From an uncultured Bacteroidota bacterium (GTDB taxonomy: Bacteria; Bacteroidota; Bacteroidia; Bacteroidales; VadinHA17): DNA of 64,000 nucleotides. A program made the translations under genes and the position numbers. The notes under the pieces were generated by a model, which was not told where the DNA came from, made no database searches, and was given only the letters and a program-made list of their open reading frames with translations. Location: NCBI GenBank assembly GCA_903824785.1, contig CAIJYD010000101.1, forward strand, positions 62,001 through 126,000, given 5' to 3'. Of the stretch, positions 17,027 to 24,753 are shown piece by piece; position 1 is the first letter of the stretch; each line of letters begins with the position of its first letter.

Positions 17027-17635
17027 TTATTCTTTTCCTGATATCTCCCTCGATTTCATTCCCAGATATCCTCCGTGGTGTCTTTTTGCATAGTCGTTGG
17101 CATTGAACCCAATTTTTTCCATAAGTAATACAACCAGCGTATCTCCGATCACTGTCATTACAGTAGTAGATGTGGTTGGGGTAAGGCCAAGAGAACAGAC
17201 TTCAGCAGGAGCTCCGGTCAAAATGAAACAGTCGGCTTTCTTTGCCAGCGGACTATTCTCATTTCCGGTAATTACAATTAAAGGTATATCGGGATAGAGA
17301 TTGTTTTTAAGATCGATAAGTTCGATGATCTCCCTTGTTTTGCCTGAGTTGGAGATAACGAGAAGAACATCATTCTCCTGAAGAATTCCAAGATCGCCAT
17401 GCTGTGCCTCGCTCGGATGAAGATATGCAGCAGGTGTCCCGGTTGAACAAAAGGTTGTTGCAATGTTATGTGCAATCTGACCCGCTTTGCCCATTCCGCT
17501 TGTGACAAGCTTTCCGTTTTTGCTGTGAACATGCCTGTAAATTATATCTATTGCTTCTCCGAAACTTGTTGTTACAGGAATATTTCTTATTGCAGAAGCT
17601 TCATTATTAAATATTTCCCTGACTTTTTCTATCAT
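17027..17635 (-). CDS. SIS-domain sugar-phosphate isomerase, KdsD/KpsF-like without CBS domains
   Basis: A 202-residue SIS-domain protein with the KpsF/GutQ-type signatures SGMGKAGQIAHNIA, STGTPAAYLHPSEAQHGD and VISNSGKTREI. Full KdsD proteins (arabinose-5-phosphate isomerase) are about 320 residues and carry two C-terminal CBS domains; this one stops after the SIS domain, as some GutQ-like and stand-alone isomerases do. It heads the minus-strand operon with an FHS permease and a sugar kinase, so it may isomerise the imported phosphosugar rather than make Kdo (inference). A TAACTTTG word at 17661-17668 lies 26 bases upstream. Confidence 0.85.
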   Translation of the reverse strand: MIEKVREIFNNEASAIRNIPVTTSFGEAIDIIYRHVHSKNGKLVTSGMGKAGQIAHNIATTFCSTGTPAAYLHPSEAQHGDLGILQENDVLLVISNSGKTREIIELIDLKNNLYPDIPLIVITGNENSPLAKKADCFILTGAPAEVCSLGLTPTTSTTVMTVIGDTLVVLLMEKIGFNANDYAKRHHGGYLGMKSREISGKE

Positions 17636-17660
17636 AAATGGCTCATAAATAAACTTATGG

Positions 17661-17668
17661 CAAAGTTA
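17661..17668 (-). promoter_or_regulatory. Candidate -7 element for the SIS-permease-kinase operon
   Basis: The minus strand reads TAACTTTG (TAnnTTTG). A start site 7 bases downstream would leave a leader of about 20 bases, a plausible distance. Confidence 0.45.
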
Positions 17669-17863
17669 TTAAAAAAATTAACCGGCAATAAAGAACTTTT
17701 GTTTTTCTGTTCATATCAATAGTTATCTTTAAAGCTGTTTTTAATAAACACCTTCAAAGGGGGCAGAATGTTTAATCATGCTGTTTCCAAATTACGAATT
17801 AACACACTTTGCAGGAAAGTGTATCTGAAATTTAAGTATATACGTTTTTATTAGGGAATATTT

Positions 17864-19081
17864 ATGGGAAATATAGTTGGGTCTGTTAGTATTGGCCTGC
17901 CAAAGCGAAGCTCTCAGACATACATTGTAGCGACAGCATTCTTATCTCTTTTTGCTATTGTTGGATTTGCCTACTACGGCCTTCCGTTTTTTTATGATTT
18001 TATGATAAAGGAATATGGCTGGTCAAGAACTTTCGTCACTTCCGGAAATGCAATGGCAAAATTGATTGTTGCACCCTCATTTGGTTTTTTTGCCGGATGG
18101 ATGATTGACAAGTATGGGCCAAGACGCTTGATGATGTCAGGGGCATTAATGATGGGTATAGCACTTATAGGATTAAGTTTTGCTGATTCAGCCGGTTTGT
18201 TTTATCTCTTTTATGCTTTTAATGCAATAGGTTATGTTTGTGGCGGACCATTGCCATGTCAGGTTTTAATTTCACGATGGTTTGATAAGAACAGGGGGAA
18301 GGCAATGGGAATCGCTTACCTGGGAATAGGAGCAGGAGGTGCACTTGTTCCTCAGATTGCAAAAGGACTTGAGGGAAGTTTTGGCTGGCATATCGCACTC
18401 TCATCTCTAGGTTTTCTGATAATCATAATTGCAGTACCTCTTGCCTATTTTATTAAGGGTTCGGCAGTAAAAACTAAAGAAACAGCCACAAGTGAAAAGG
18501 CAATCCCCATAAAAGCAATACTATCGAATCCTAATTTCTATCTTCTAGCTTTTGGCAGTATGTGTTCAATAGGTGCTGTGGGTGGTGTAGGTCAGCACCT
18601 TAAACTATATCTGCGCGACCTTAGCTATACACAGGCTGACGCCGCAAATGTAATGTCATTTGTCCTGTTTGCCAGTCTTGGTGGCAGGGTCCTGATGGGT
18701 TGGCTCGCTGATCTTATCCGAAGGAAATATGTAATGATACTTATTTATCTTATTGTAGCACTGGCAATTCCTCTTCTGCTTATGCCTGATTTTCCCGGAC
18801 GGATCTATATTTTTGCTCTTATATTCGGGATTGGGCTTGGCGGTGATTATATGATTATTCCACTGATGGCCGGAGACCTGTTTGGTATTAGGGCACTCGG
18901 CCGGACAATGGGTATTATTCTGGTAGCTGATGGCATTGCTGAATCTCTGTTTCCTATGCTGGTAGGAGCTATGTATGATTCAGCAAAGAGCTATGCACCC
19001 GGTTTTATTGTGCTTATCTGTTTAGCTCTGACGGGTGCAATAATTGTCTCTTTTTTACCGAAATCCATTGTTAGCAAATAA
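17864..19081 (+). CDS. MFS transporter, monocarboxylate/oxalate-type
   Basis: A 405-residue, 12-helix major facilitator. The inter-helix motif GWLADLIRRK and the N-terminal-half counterpart DKYGPRRLMMSG are present. The helix-1 region AFLSLFAIVGFAYYGLPFFYD and the SRTFVTSGNA segment resemble the oxalate/formate and monocarboxylate (OFA/MCT) branch. The substrate is probably an organic acid, but this is a weak inference. The gene stands alone: it diverges from the SIS operon and converges on the UroD-like gene, ending 30 bases from it. Confidence 0.85.
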   Translation: MGNIVGSVSIGLPKRSSQTYIVATAFLSLFAIVGFAYYGLPFFYDFMIKEYGWSRTFVTSGNAMAKLIVAPSFGFFAGWMIDKYGPRRLMMSGALMMGIALIGLSFADSAGLFYLFYAFNAIGYVCGGPLPCQVLISRWFDKNRGKAMGIAYLGIGAGGALVPQIAKGLEGSFGWHIALSSLGFLIIIIAVPLAYFIKGSAVKTKETATSEKAIPIKAILSNPNFYLLAFGSMCSIGAVGGVGQHLKLYLRDLSYTQADAANVMSFVLFASLGGRVLMGWLADLIRRKYVMILIYLIVALAIPLLLMPDFPGRIYIFALIFGIGLGGDYMIIPLMAGDLFGIRALGRTMGIILVADGIAESLFPMLVGAMYDSAKSYAPGFIVLICLALTGAIIVSFLPKSIVSK

Positions 19082-19111
19082 CTCAGCCCAACAGATCGGA
19101 AGGCTGCAATT

Positions 19112-20128
19112 TTAATAGTATTTGGCAAGGGAACGGGCAGCTTCACTATATGCCCTGAAGTTTTCAGTTGATGTATCAGGCGGAATTTCACATCCGGCAG
19201 AGACTATTCCACGTCCGTCAGTTACATTGAAGCAATGCAGCACACTCTTCTCTATTGATTGAGGGTTTCCATCGCGAATGACAGAAACAGGGTCACTGTT
19301 TCCGGAAGGAACCTGTTTAGCAGAGAACAGTTGCATAAAATCGCCCATTGAGGTAACAAGGTGGTCTATGTCAACTATATCTGCACCTGTTTTTATCATG
19401 TCGGGCAGTATTGCTGTTGTATTTCCGCAGATATGGAGTTTAACCATGGCATTGAGCGAATGAGTATGGTCAATTAATGCCTTTTCAAGGGGAAAAATAA
19501 ACTCCTGATAAAGATCCGGAGAAATAAGTGAACAGACTGCATCTCCTATTCCAATGCAATGTGCACCGGCTTTTACCTGTTCCGTTATGAAACCAATTGC
19601 ACTTTCAGTCATAACGTTAAGTGCAATTTTCAGCTTTTCAGGATTTTCATACATATCCATGCATGCTGCTGATAAATCTCTGATATCACAATATGCAGCA
19701 AGCGGGCCCTCAACCCATCCGCAGATGAACTGAGTATCTCCAACCAGCCGGTTGAATTCCCTGACCTCATCAACCCTTGCTATTAATCTTGAATGATCTC
19801 TGACCTTTAGTACTGAAAGATTATCAACGTCATTTATCTCCTTAATTAAATATTCAGTAACCTGAGGCAGGTTGTTTTCCGGATAAGTAAGTTTTGTCCC
19901 GTACGCTGATGCTTCTGCATATGCGTCGGACATAACATTTACCCAGTCGTAAGAAAAATCAGTGGCACACAATATATTGGTTTCACATTTATGTTTGTAG
20001 CTCAGGCAAAAGTCCTTGTATTTAACACCTGCATATTGTGCGGCAAACCGCATCAGAATCGGATGAAAAGGGGGGCGGTCAACAGTAAGTCCGCTAATAA
20101 AATCCTGTGATCTTTGTAATGAATTCAT
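19112..20128 (-). CDS. UroD/MtaA-like methyltransferase
   Basis: A 338-residue UroD-superfamily TIM barrel. Unlike true uroporphyrinogen decarboxylase it carries the zinc motif of corrinoid methyltransferases (MtaA/MtbA/CmuA type): LHICGN gives His232 and Cys234, and SAGCEIPPDT gives Cys313, matching H-x-C-x(n)-C. Such enzymes activate a thiol on zinc and take a methyl group from a methyl-corrinoid. It is last of about ten same-strand genes for carbohydrate breakdown and sits 14 bases after an exported oxidoreductase gene. That setting speaks against haem synthesis and fits one-carbon removal from a methylated substrate (inference). No corrinoid-binding protein is encoded in the window. Confidence 0.8.
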   Translation of the reverse strand: MNSLQRSQDFISGLTVDRPPFHPILMRFAAQYAGVKYKDFCLSYKHKCETNILCATDFSYDWVNVMSDAYAEASAYGTKLTYPENNLPQVTEYLIKEINDVDNLSVLKVRDHSRLIARVDEVREFNRLVGDTQFICGWVEGPLAAYCDIRDLSAACMDMYENPEKLKIALNVMTESAIGFITEQVKAGAHCIGIGDAVCSLISPDLYQEFIFPLEKALIDHTHSLNAMVKLHICGNTTAILPDMIKTGADIVDIDHLVTSMGDFMQLFSAKQVPSGNSDPVSVIRDGNPQSIEKSVLHCFNVTDGRGIVSAGCEIPPDTSTENFRAYSEAARSLAKYY

Positions 20129-20142
20129 AAATAATGTTTTAA

Positions 20143-21411
20143 CTATTTGTCGAATTGTGATAAGTTTAACATTGGATCAAGCCTGGCATTGGAATTCCGA
20201 AGCTCATCCCAGCCAACTCTTTCGCCTGAGATTGCTGCTTCCCTTCCCAATATGGCTGTCAGTGTAGATTCTGCTCCGGATTTTGTCTGATTCAGGAATT
20301 TACCAGTTTCTATACTATTGATAAATGCAATCTCTTTGTTTGCGTCGGCATCCTGAAGGGCAGAGAGAAATACTCCGGCTTTTCTCTGTTCATCGGTAAG
20401 AACTGTGTTTGCACATCTTGGCACTCCTGAATCCCATGGATTACTTCCACTGATATAAACACCACCTGAATAATGAGCTTCAGCTGTTCCTTTTGTACCG
20501 ATAAATTTGGCACATACATCCCCGAAATGTGACCCGAATTGAGTGGCCAGAACGCTTACGTTTGTCCCGGGATATTGATATAAGACCTGAAAATGTTTCC
20601 AGGTATCTCCGAATTTGTGAGTTTCATCTTTTCCTCCGGTTGCAATTGCATCTGTAGGAAGTTTCTGGAGAGCCCAGTTGCAGACATCAATCATATGTAT
20701 GGCCTGATCAAGCATCACCCCACCTGACAATGCATGGAAGTTATACTGGTTCCGAACCCGGGCTTCATCGTAGGAGAGGCCTGTGATATTGCCGACAGCA
20801 GATTCTGTGGCAAGATAGCTGAGGTGAACGTTAAGTATGTCGCCTATATCACCCCTCTGTATCCTGCTTACCATCTCCACATACGGAGTAGCATGGCGGA
20901 TCTGAAAACCGATAACAATGCTTAATTTCCCGTCAACAAGGTTTCCAATATGTTCAACCTTACGGCAGCCGGCAACATCGGGAGCAGCAGGCTTTTCGCA
21001 ATAAATATGTTTTCCGGCCATGGCTGCAGCCTCAAGATAATCGGCATGGGTATAAGCAGGAGAAGATATCAGTACCGCATCAATATCTTTATTCTCAAGG
21101 AGGCGGAGATATGCTTTTGAACCGGTATATGTATAGGTTTTTGATACTTCAGAAAATCCCTTTTTTATATTCTGGGCATCGAGAATCTTTTTTGTGTATT
21201 CCAGCTTGTCCTTAAACAGATCAGCCATTGCAATTATGCTGATATTGGTATTGTTTGACATTGAGGTTATTACGCCTGTACCTCTTCCGCCGCAACCGAT
21301 AATTCCCATCCTGATTGCTGAGTTTGCTTTCGAACCAAAAGCAGTTGATGGACTGATTAATGTTATTGCAGAAATGGCCGCCGTGTTTTGTAAGAAATCT
21401 CTTCGTTTCAT
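20143..21411 (-). CDS. Exported Gfo/Idh/MocA-family oxidoreductase
   Basis: A 422-residue oxidoreductase with a Tat-type leader (MKRRDFLQNTAAISAITLI, twin arginine at 3-4). The N-terminal Rossmann fold has IGCGGRGTGV; CEKPAAPD is the family EKP motif; and GGVMLDQAIHMIDVCNW carries the catalytic-region Asp and His. Members oxidise or reduce sugar hydroxyls with NAD(P), which Tat-exported members bind before export. Its place in an operon with a second Gfo/Idh protein and a TIM-barrel isomerase-like protein suggests formation of keto-glycosides as a step in cleavage (inference). It is followed after 14 bases by the UroD-like gene. Confidence 0.9.
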   Translation of the reverse strand: MKRRDFLQNTAAISAITLISPSTAFGSKANSAIRMGIIGCGGRGTGVITSMSNNTNISIIAMADLFKDKLEYTKKILDAQNIKKGFSEVSKTYTYTGSKAYLRLLENKDIDAVLISSPAYTHADYLEAAAMAGKHIYCEKPAAPDVAGCRKVEHIGNLVDGKLSIVIGFQIRHATPYVEMVSRIQRGDIGDILNVHLSYLATESAVGNITGLSYDEARVRNQYNFHALSGGVMLDQAIHMIDVCNWALQKLPTDAIATGGKDETHKFGDTWKHFQVLYQYPGTNVSVLATQFGSHFGDVCAKFIGTKGTAEAHYSGGVYISGSNPWDSGVPRCANTVLTDEQRKAGVFLSALQDADANKEIAFINSIETGKFLNQTKSGAESTLTAILGREAAISGERVGWDELRNSNARLDPMLNLSQFDK

Positions 21412-21476
21412 ATATAATAGTATTTATTAAATTCAGCTTTTAAGTTCGGTAATAAATTACCTGGAGGGTCCAGCCA

Positions 21477-22673
21477 CTATTCAACCCATGTGTAAACTGC
21501 TATATCCCCGGGATCAACTTCAGTGTCATTCCGATAAACATCAGCTGAAGCCACGGAGCCATCTTTTGCTATTTTTTTCACATTTGCATTGCATTCAATG
21601 GTTAGCTTCATCGTATTCCTGAAATCGCGGTTAACGACGACAAGGTAAGAATTTTTACCGTTTTTAAGAATTGAGACAACCGCTCCGGTGCCTTCGGTTT
21701 TCAGCGATTTAATCTGAACGGGCAGACTTTCAAGCGGTTTGGTACCAGATGGAATAGAGTTGCCGGTATGTGTTACAGAAATAACAGTGGCCCCAAGGAA
21801 AACTGAAGACAGATTTCTGATTTCACTGTTTACCTGCTTTACCCTGTCATAAACAACTGTTCTTTTGCCTTTAAGATCAATAGGACCATTATTGAATTTC
21901 CAGACGGTATCAAGTGGTGTCCAGTAGGTAAAATACTGAATTCCCTGAGCTCCGTAAGCCAGGTTGCTGAAAACCTGGAGTCTCAGCTGTGCAACTGTTG
22001 GAATAGGATAGGGGCCGTGCGCAACAGATAGTGCAAAAGCCCAGAAAGGTTTCCCTGAATTTTTTGCTGCTTCGGAAATTATCTCAAGGTTCTCATACCA
22101 GTTGGCCCTTAAGGAATCGCCGAGAACAGGATAGTGGTCGAATGACAAAAGCTGAAGAGGAACCTCTTTGATAAACAGATCAACATGTTCTTTATATGTT
22201 TTAGTTCCAAGTTGTTTTTCGCTGGCATAATTAGGGAAAAGGTTGAGATAACAAAAATGGGTATCATCTGTGGCGCGTATTTTTTTTGCCCATTCGCCAA
22301 GGTCAGGAAAATCGGTACGGCAGGGTTCATCGCGGAGCATATAACCGGCAATAGCCGGGTGGTTCATAAACCGTTTTACAGTCTCTTCGGTTTTTGATTT
22401 AAGTTCAGGGCAGGAAACAATCATTTTTATACCTGCTTTCTGTGCAGTATCCAGTGCTTTCGACATTGTTTCCGCATCGGGGAAGAAGCTAAGATTATAT
22501 GTAATCCCTGTTTCTCTGAGTTCAAGATACCGCGTTAATGTGGTTTCCTGAGGTGGAATACTATACCAGGCCAGTATGGGGATCTGATTTTCCGATTTTG
22601 TCTGTTTTTCAGCTTCACGGCAGCCAGTTAGACAAAAGCCTAACCCAAATAATAGAAACACAAAATTTCTCAT
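21477..22673 (-). CDS. Glycoside-hydrolase-like lipoprotein (TIM barrel)
   Basis: A 398-residue lipoprotein. I prefer the ATG at 22673, three codons inside a GTG-initiated frame from 22682; the leader then ends in the lipobox CLTGC (Cys18). The body looks like a (beta/alpha)8 glycosidase of the beta-galactosidase-like clan: a predicted acid residue in GYMLRDEP, LSFDHYP on a later strand, PFWAFALSVAHGP and GIQYFTYWTP, then a C-terminal beta domain. I cannot assign a CAZy family. It should work in the periplasm or on the surface. It follows the cytoplasmic Gfo/Idh gene by about 45 bases in the long minus-strand operon. Confidence 0.7.
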   Translation of the reverse strand: MRNFVFLLFGLGFCLTGCREAEKQTKSENQIPILAWYSIPPQETTLTRYLELRETGITYNLSFFPDAETMSKALDTAQKAGIKMIVSCPELKSKTEETVKRFMNHPAIAGYMLRDEPCRTDFPDLGEWAKKIRATDDTHFCYLNLFPNYASEKQLGTKTYKEHVDLFIKEVPLQLLSFDHYPVLGDSLRANWYENLEIISEAAKNSGKPFWAFALSVAHGPYPIPTVAQLRLQVFSNLAYGAQGIQYFTYWTPLDTVWKFNNGPIDLKGKRTVVYDRVKQVNSEIRNLSSVFLGATVISVTHTGNSIPSGTKPLESLPVQIKSLKTEGTGAVVSILKNGKNSYLVVVNRDFRNTMKLTIECNANVKKIAKDGSVASADVYRNDTEVDPGDIAVYTWVE

Positions 22674-22718
22674 TTGATACACCTCTTTATATATTTAAAA
22701 AGCAATTAGATAAAAGTA

Positions 22719-23732
22719 TTATGTCGATAAGCCTGAAGATTTGTCGGCTGCAAATATTATTTTGTGGGTATGCATTGCATCAGCCAGACTGGTAAGCGGC
22801 ATTTCAGTTCCCTGATCAATTGCATTAAAAAATGCCTCAAACTGTGTCTGATACGGATGGTCAGAGACATCACCCGAATCGAGCATTTTCATTGATAACT
22901 CACTCCATTTTCCTTTGTTCAGGCCACCCAGCCGTGTGGAATAGAACTTATTATCAAGCAGGCTGCCTTCACTTCCGACGAGATGAATGTGAAAATAATA
23001 GGGCTGCAGACAATCAATTACTGACGAGACTTTACCAACGCTTCCGTCCTTGAACTTAAGAATTGTGACAGATGTGGTGGGATATTCATATCTGGCGAAA
23101 TCTTTATTGGCTGAAGATGCGGAATAGCTGGCAACATCTTTTACATCGGTTCCCATACACAACAACAGGGCATCGAGTGCATGGCATCCGGCTGAAAGCA
23201 GACTGCTTCCGGCTTCATCCTTTATTGTGTTCCATCGATATTGACCATACCAGGGGCCAATACCATGAAAATAATCAACTTCCCCATAGTGGATCTGTCC
23301 GAGAAAACCACCATCTATAAGCGACTTGATAGTTGTCAGCTGGCTTGAAAACCGGCATTCGAAACATACACAGCTCCTTACCCCGGCTGCATCAACTGCT
23401 TTCTGAACAGCCATACAATCTTCCCAGTTTAGTGCCAGCGGTTTTTCTATGATCAGATGCTTTCCTGCCTCTGCTGCCATAATTGCCTGCTTTGCATGTT
23501 CGGAGGGATAGCTGCAGATAGAAACAATATGAATTTCCGGATCAGCAAGCATCTGTTTCAGATCGGTGTAACATGTAATTTTGCTGCCATGCCTTGCACT
23601 TAGCTCAGCTGAATCGAGCTTCCTTGAAGAGCATATTGCCGTGACCTGCGCAACTGAAGTTTTATTAATAGCTTCAATGTGTGCTCCTGCAGCCCAGCTG
23701 TAACCTATAATACCAACTTTGTATTTCTTCAT
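22719..23732 (-). CDS. Cytoplasmic Gfo/Idh/MocA-family oxidoreductase
   Basis: A 337-residue NAD(P)-dependent oxidoreductase without signal peptide. The Rossmann loop reads GIIGYSWAAGAHIEA, the EKP motif IIEKPLALNW is present, and the active-site region reads SLLSAGCHALDALL, with His and Asp conserved. It is distinct from the exported homologue next door, suggesting that the pathway has a periplasmic and a cytoplasmic redox step. A plausible job is reducing or oxidising the imported keto-sugar (inference). It lies between the TIM-barrel isomerase-like gene (58 bases upstream) and the glycosidase-like lipoprotein gene. Confidence 0.9.
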   Translation of the reverse strand: MKKYKVGIIGYSWAAGAHIEAINKTSVAQVTAICSSRKLDSAELSARHGSKITCYTDLKQMLADPEIHIVSICSYPSEHAKQAIMAAEAGKHLIIEKPLALNWEDCMAVQKAVDAAGVRSCVCFECRFSSQLTTIKSLIDGGFLGQIHYGEVDYFHGIGPWYGQYRWNTIKDEAGSSLLSAGCHALDALLLCMGTDVKDVASYSASSANKDFARYEYPTTSVTILKFKDGSVGKVSSVIDCLQPYYFHIHLVGSEGSLLDNKFYSTRLGGLNKGKWSELSMKMLDSGDVSDHPYQTQFEAFFNAIDQGTEMPLTSLADAMHTHKIIFAADKSSGLST

Positions 23733-23790
23733 TGTTTTTTATTTTTTTGCTTAACAGAGTCAAATATCCTTTTCTATTGCTGAAGCAGAA

Positions 23791-24714
23791 TTAAGAAGAT
23801 GAAATAATTTTCTCAAGATAATCTTTTGTTTTTAAAATATATTCAGAATTGCGTCCGGCAAGTTCATATTCTATAGTGATACTACCGTTGAAGCCCAGTT
23901 TTTTCAGGTAGGAAATTATTTTTGGAAAATCAACTTCTCCATTAGGTATCGGTACCTCTTTTCCCAGTTCAACAGGATTTACAGGATACATTCCGTCTTT
24001 GGCATGAAGGGCTTTTACATACTTTCCGATCACTTTCAGACCATCCAGCGGATTAGACTTACCGTACATAACCAGGTTGGCAGTGTCATAATTAACAAAA
24101 AGGTTTCCGGTTCCGATATCCAGTATTGCTCTCAGGAGGGTGACCGGTGTCTCCTGTCCTGTTTCAAAATAGATATCAATGCCTTGTTTCAGAGCATGTT
24201 CCCCGATAGGTTTCATAGTATTTATGAACTCTGAATAGAGAATATCTTTCGGATCTTCAGGGATGAAGCCAAAATGGGCATGAACGGCGGGGATCCCTGC
24301 CGCTTTGCAGAAATCAATACCCTGCATGAGCCTTTCCACCCTTGCCGGCCGTTTTTCACGGGGTATCAGGCCAATAGTTGCAGGACCCTCTGTAAAATTC
24401 CAGACATAAGCCCCGGGGCCCATACATATCAGGGATGTTGCTTTTAGCTTGTATTTTTGCAGAGAGGCAGTAAGTCGTTTTGCCAGCTCCGGGGAATACT
24501 TTTCAATACTCAGCTGGCAGGTAGGAAAGCCAAGGTCTCTGACAAGTTTTAGATCCTCTTCCGGATTATTTGCACCTGAGATAACCCCAAGCTGCATGTT
24601 ACCTGCAGATTCTCCTGCGCTGATTTTATTCTTGTTTCCAAAAGAGAGACCCGGAGTTAAAATTGTAAGTGCTGAAACAGCAGTTGCATTCTTAAGAAAA
24701 AGACGACGTTCCAT
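23791..24714 (-). CDS. Exported sugar phosphate isomerase/epimerase-like TIM barrel
   Basis: A 307-residue protein of the xylose-isomerase-like TIM-barrel (AP endonuclease 2) superfamily, with a Tat-type leader starting MERRLFLKNATAVSALTIL. Metal-ligand segments are seen at AVHAHFGF, IYFETGQET, VNYDTANLVMYG, KALHAKDG and SITIEYELAG. Exported members found beside Gfo/Idh enzymes have been linked to cleavage or epimerisation of 3-keto-glycosides in Bacteroides, so the phosphate in the family name need not apply. It lies 58 bases upstream of the cytoplasmic Gfo/Idh gene in the same operon. The twin arginine sits at positions 3-4, which supports Tat export with cofactor or metal already bound. 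Confidence 0.87.
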   Translation of the reverse strand: MERRLFLKNATAVSALTILTPGLSFGNKNKISAGESAGNMQLGVISGANNPEEDLKLVRDLGFPTCQLSIEKYSPELAKRLTASLQKYKLKATSLICMGPGAYVWNFTEGPATIGLIPREKRPARVERLMQGIDFCKAAGIPAVHAHFGFIPEDPKDILYSEFINTMKPIGEHALKQGIDIYFETGQETPVTLLRAILDIGTGNLFVNYDTANLVMYGKSNPLDGLKVIGKYVKALHAKDGMYPVNPVELGKEVPIPNGEVDFPKIISYLKKLGFNGSITIEYELAGRNSEYILKTKDYLEKIISSS

Positions 24715-24753
24715 TTTTAACTTTTTAAAATTATCGAAGACATTATGTTTCTT

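Noticed and set aside
19112-20128. Annotation as uroporphyrinogen decarboxylase (haem synthesis)
   Set aside because: The zinc methyltransferase motif and the sugar-degradation operon argue for the MtaA-like branch.
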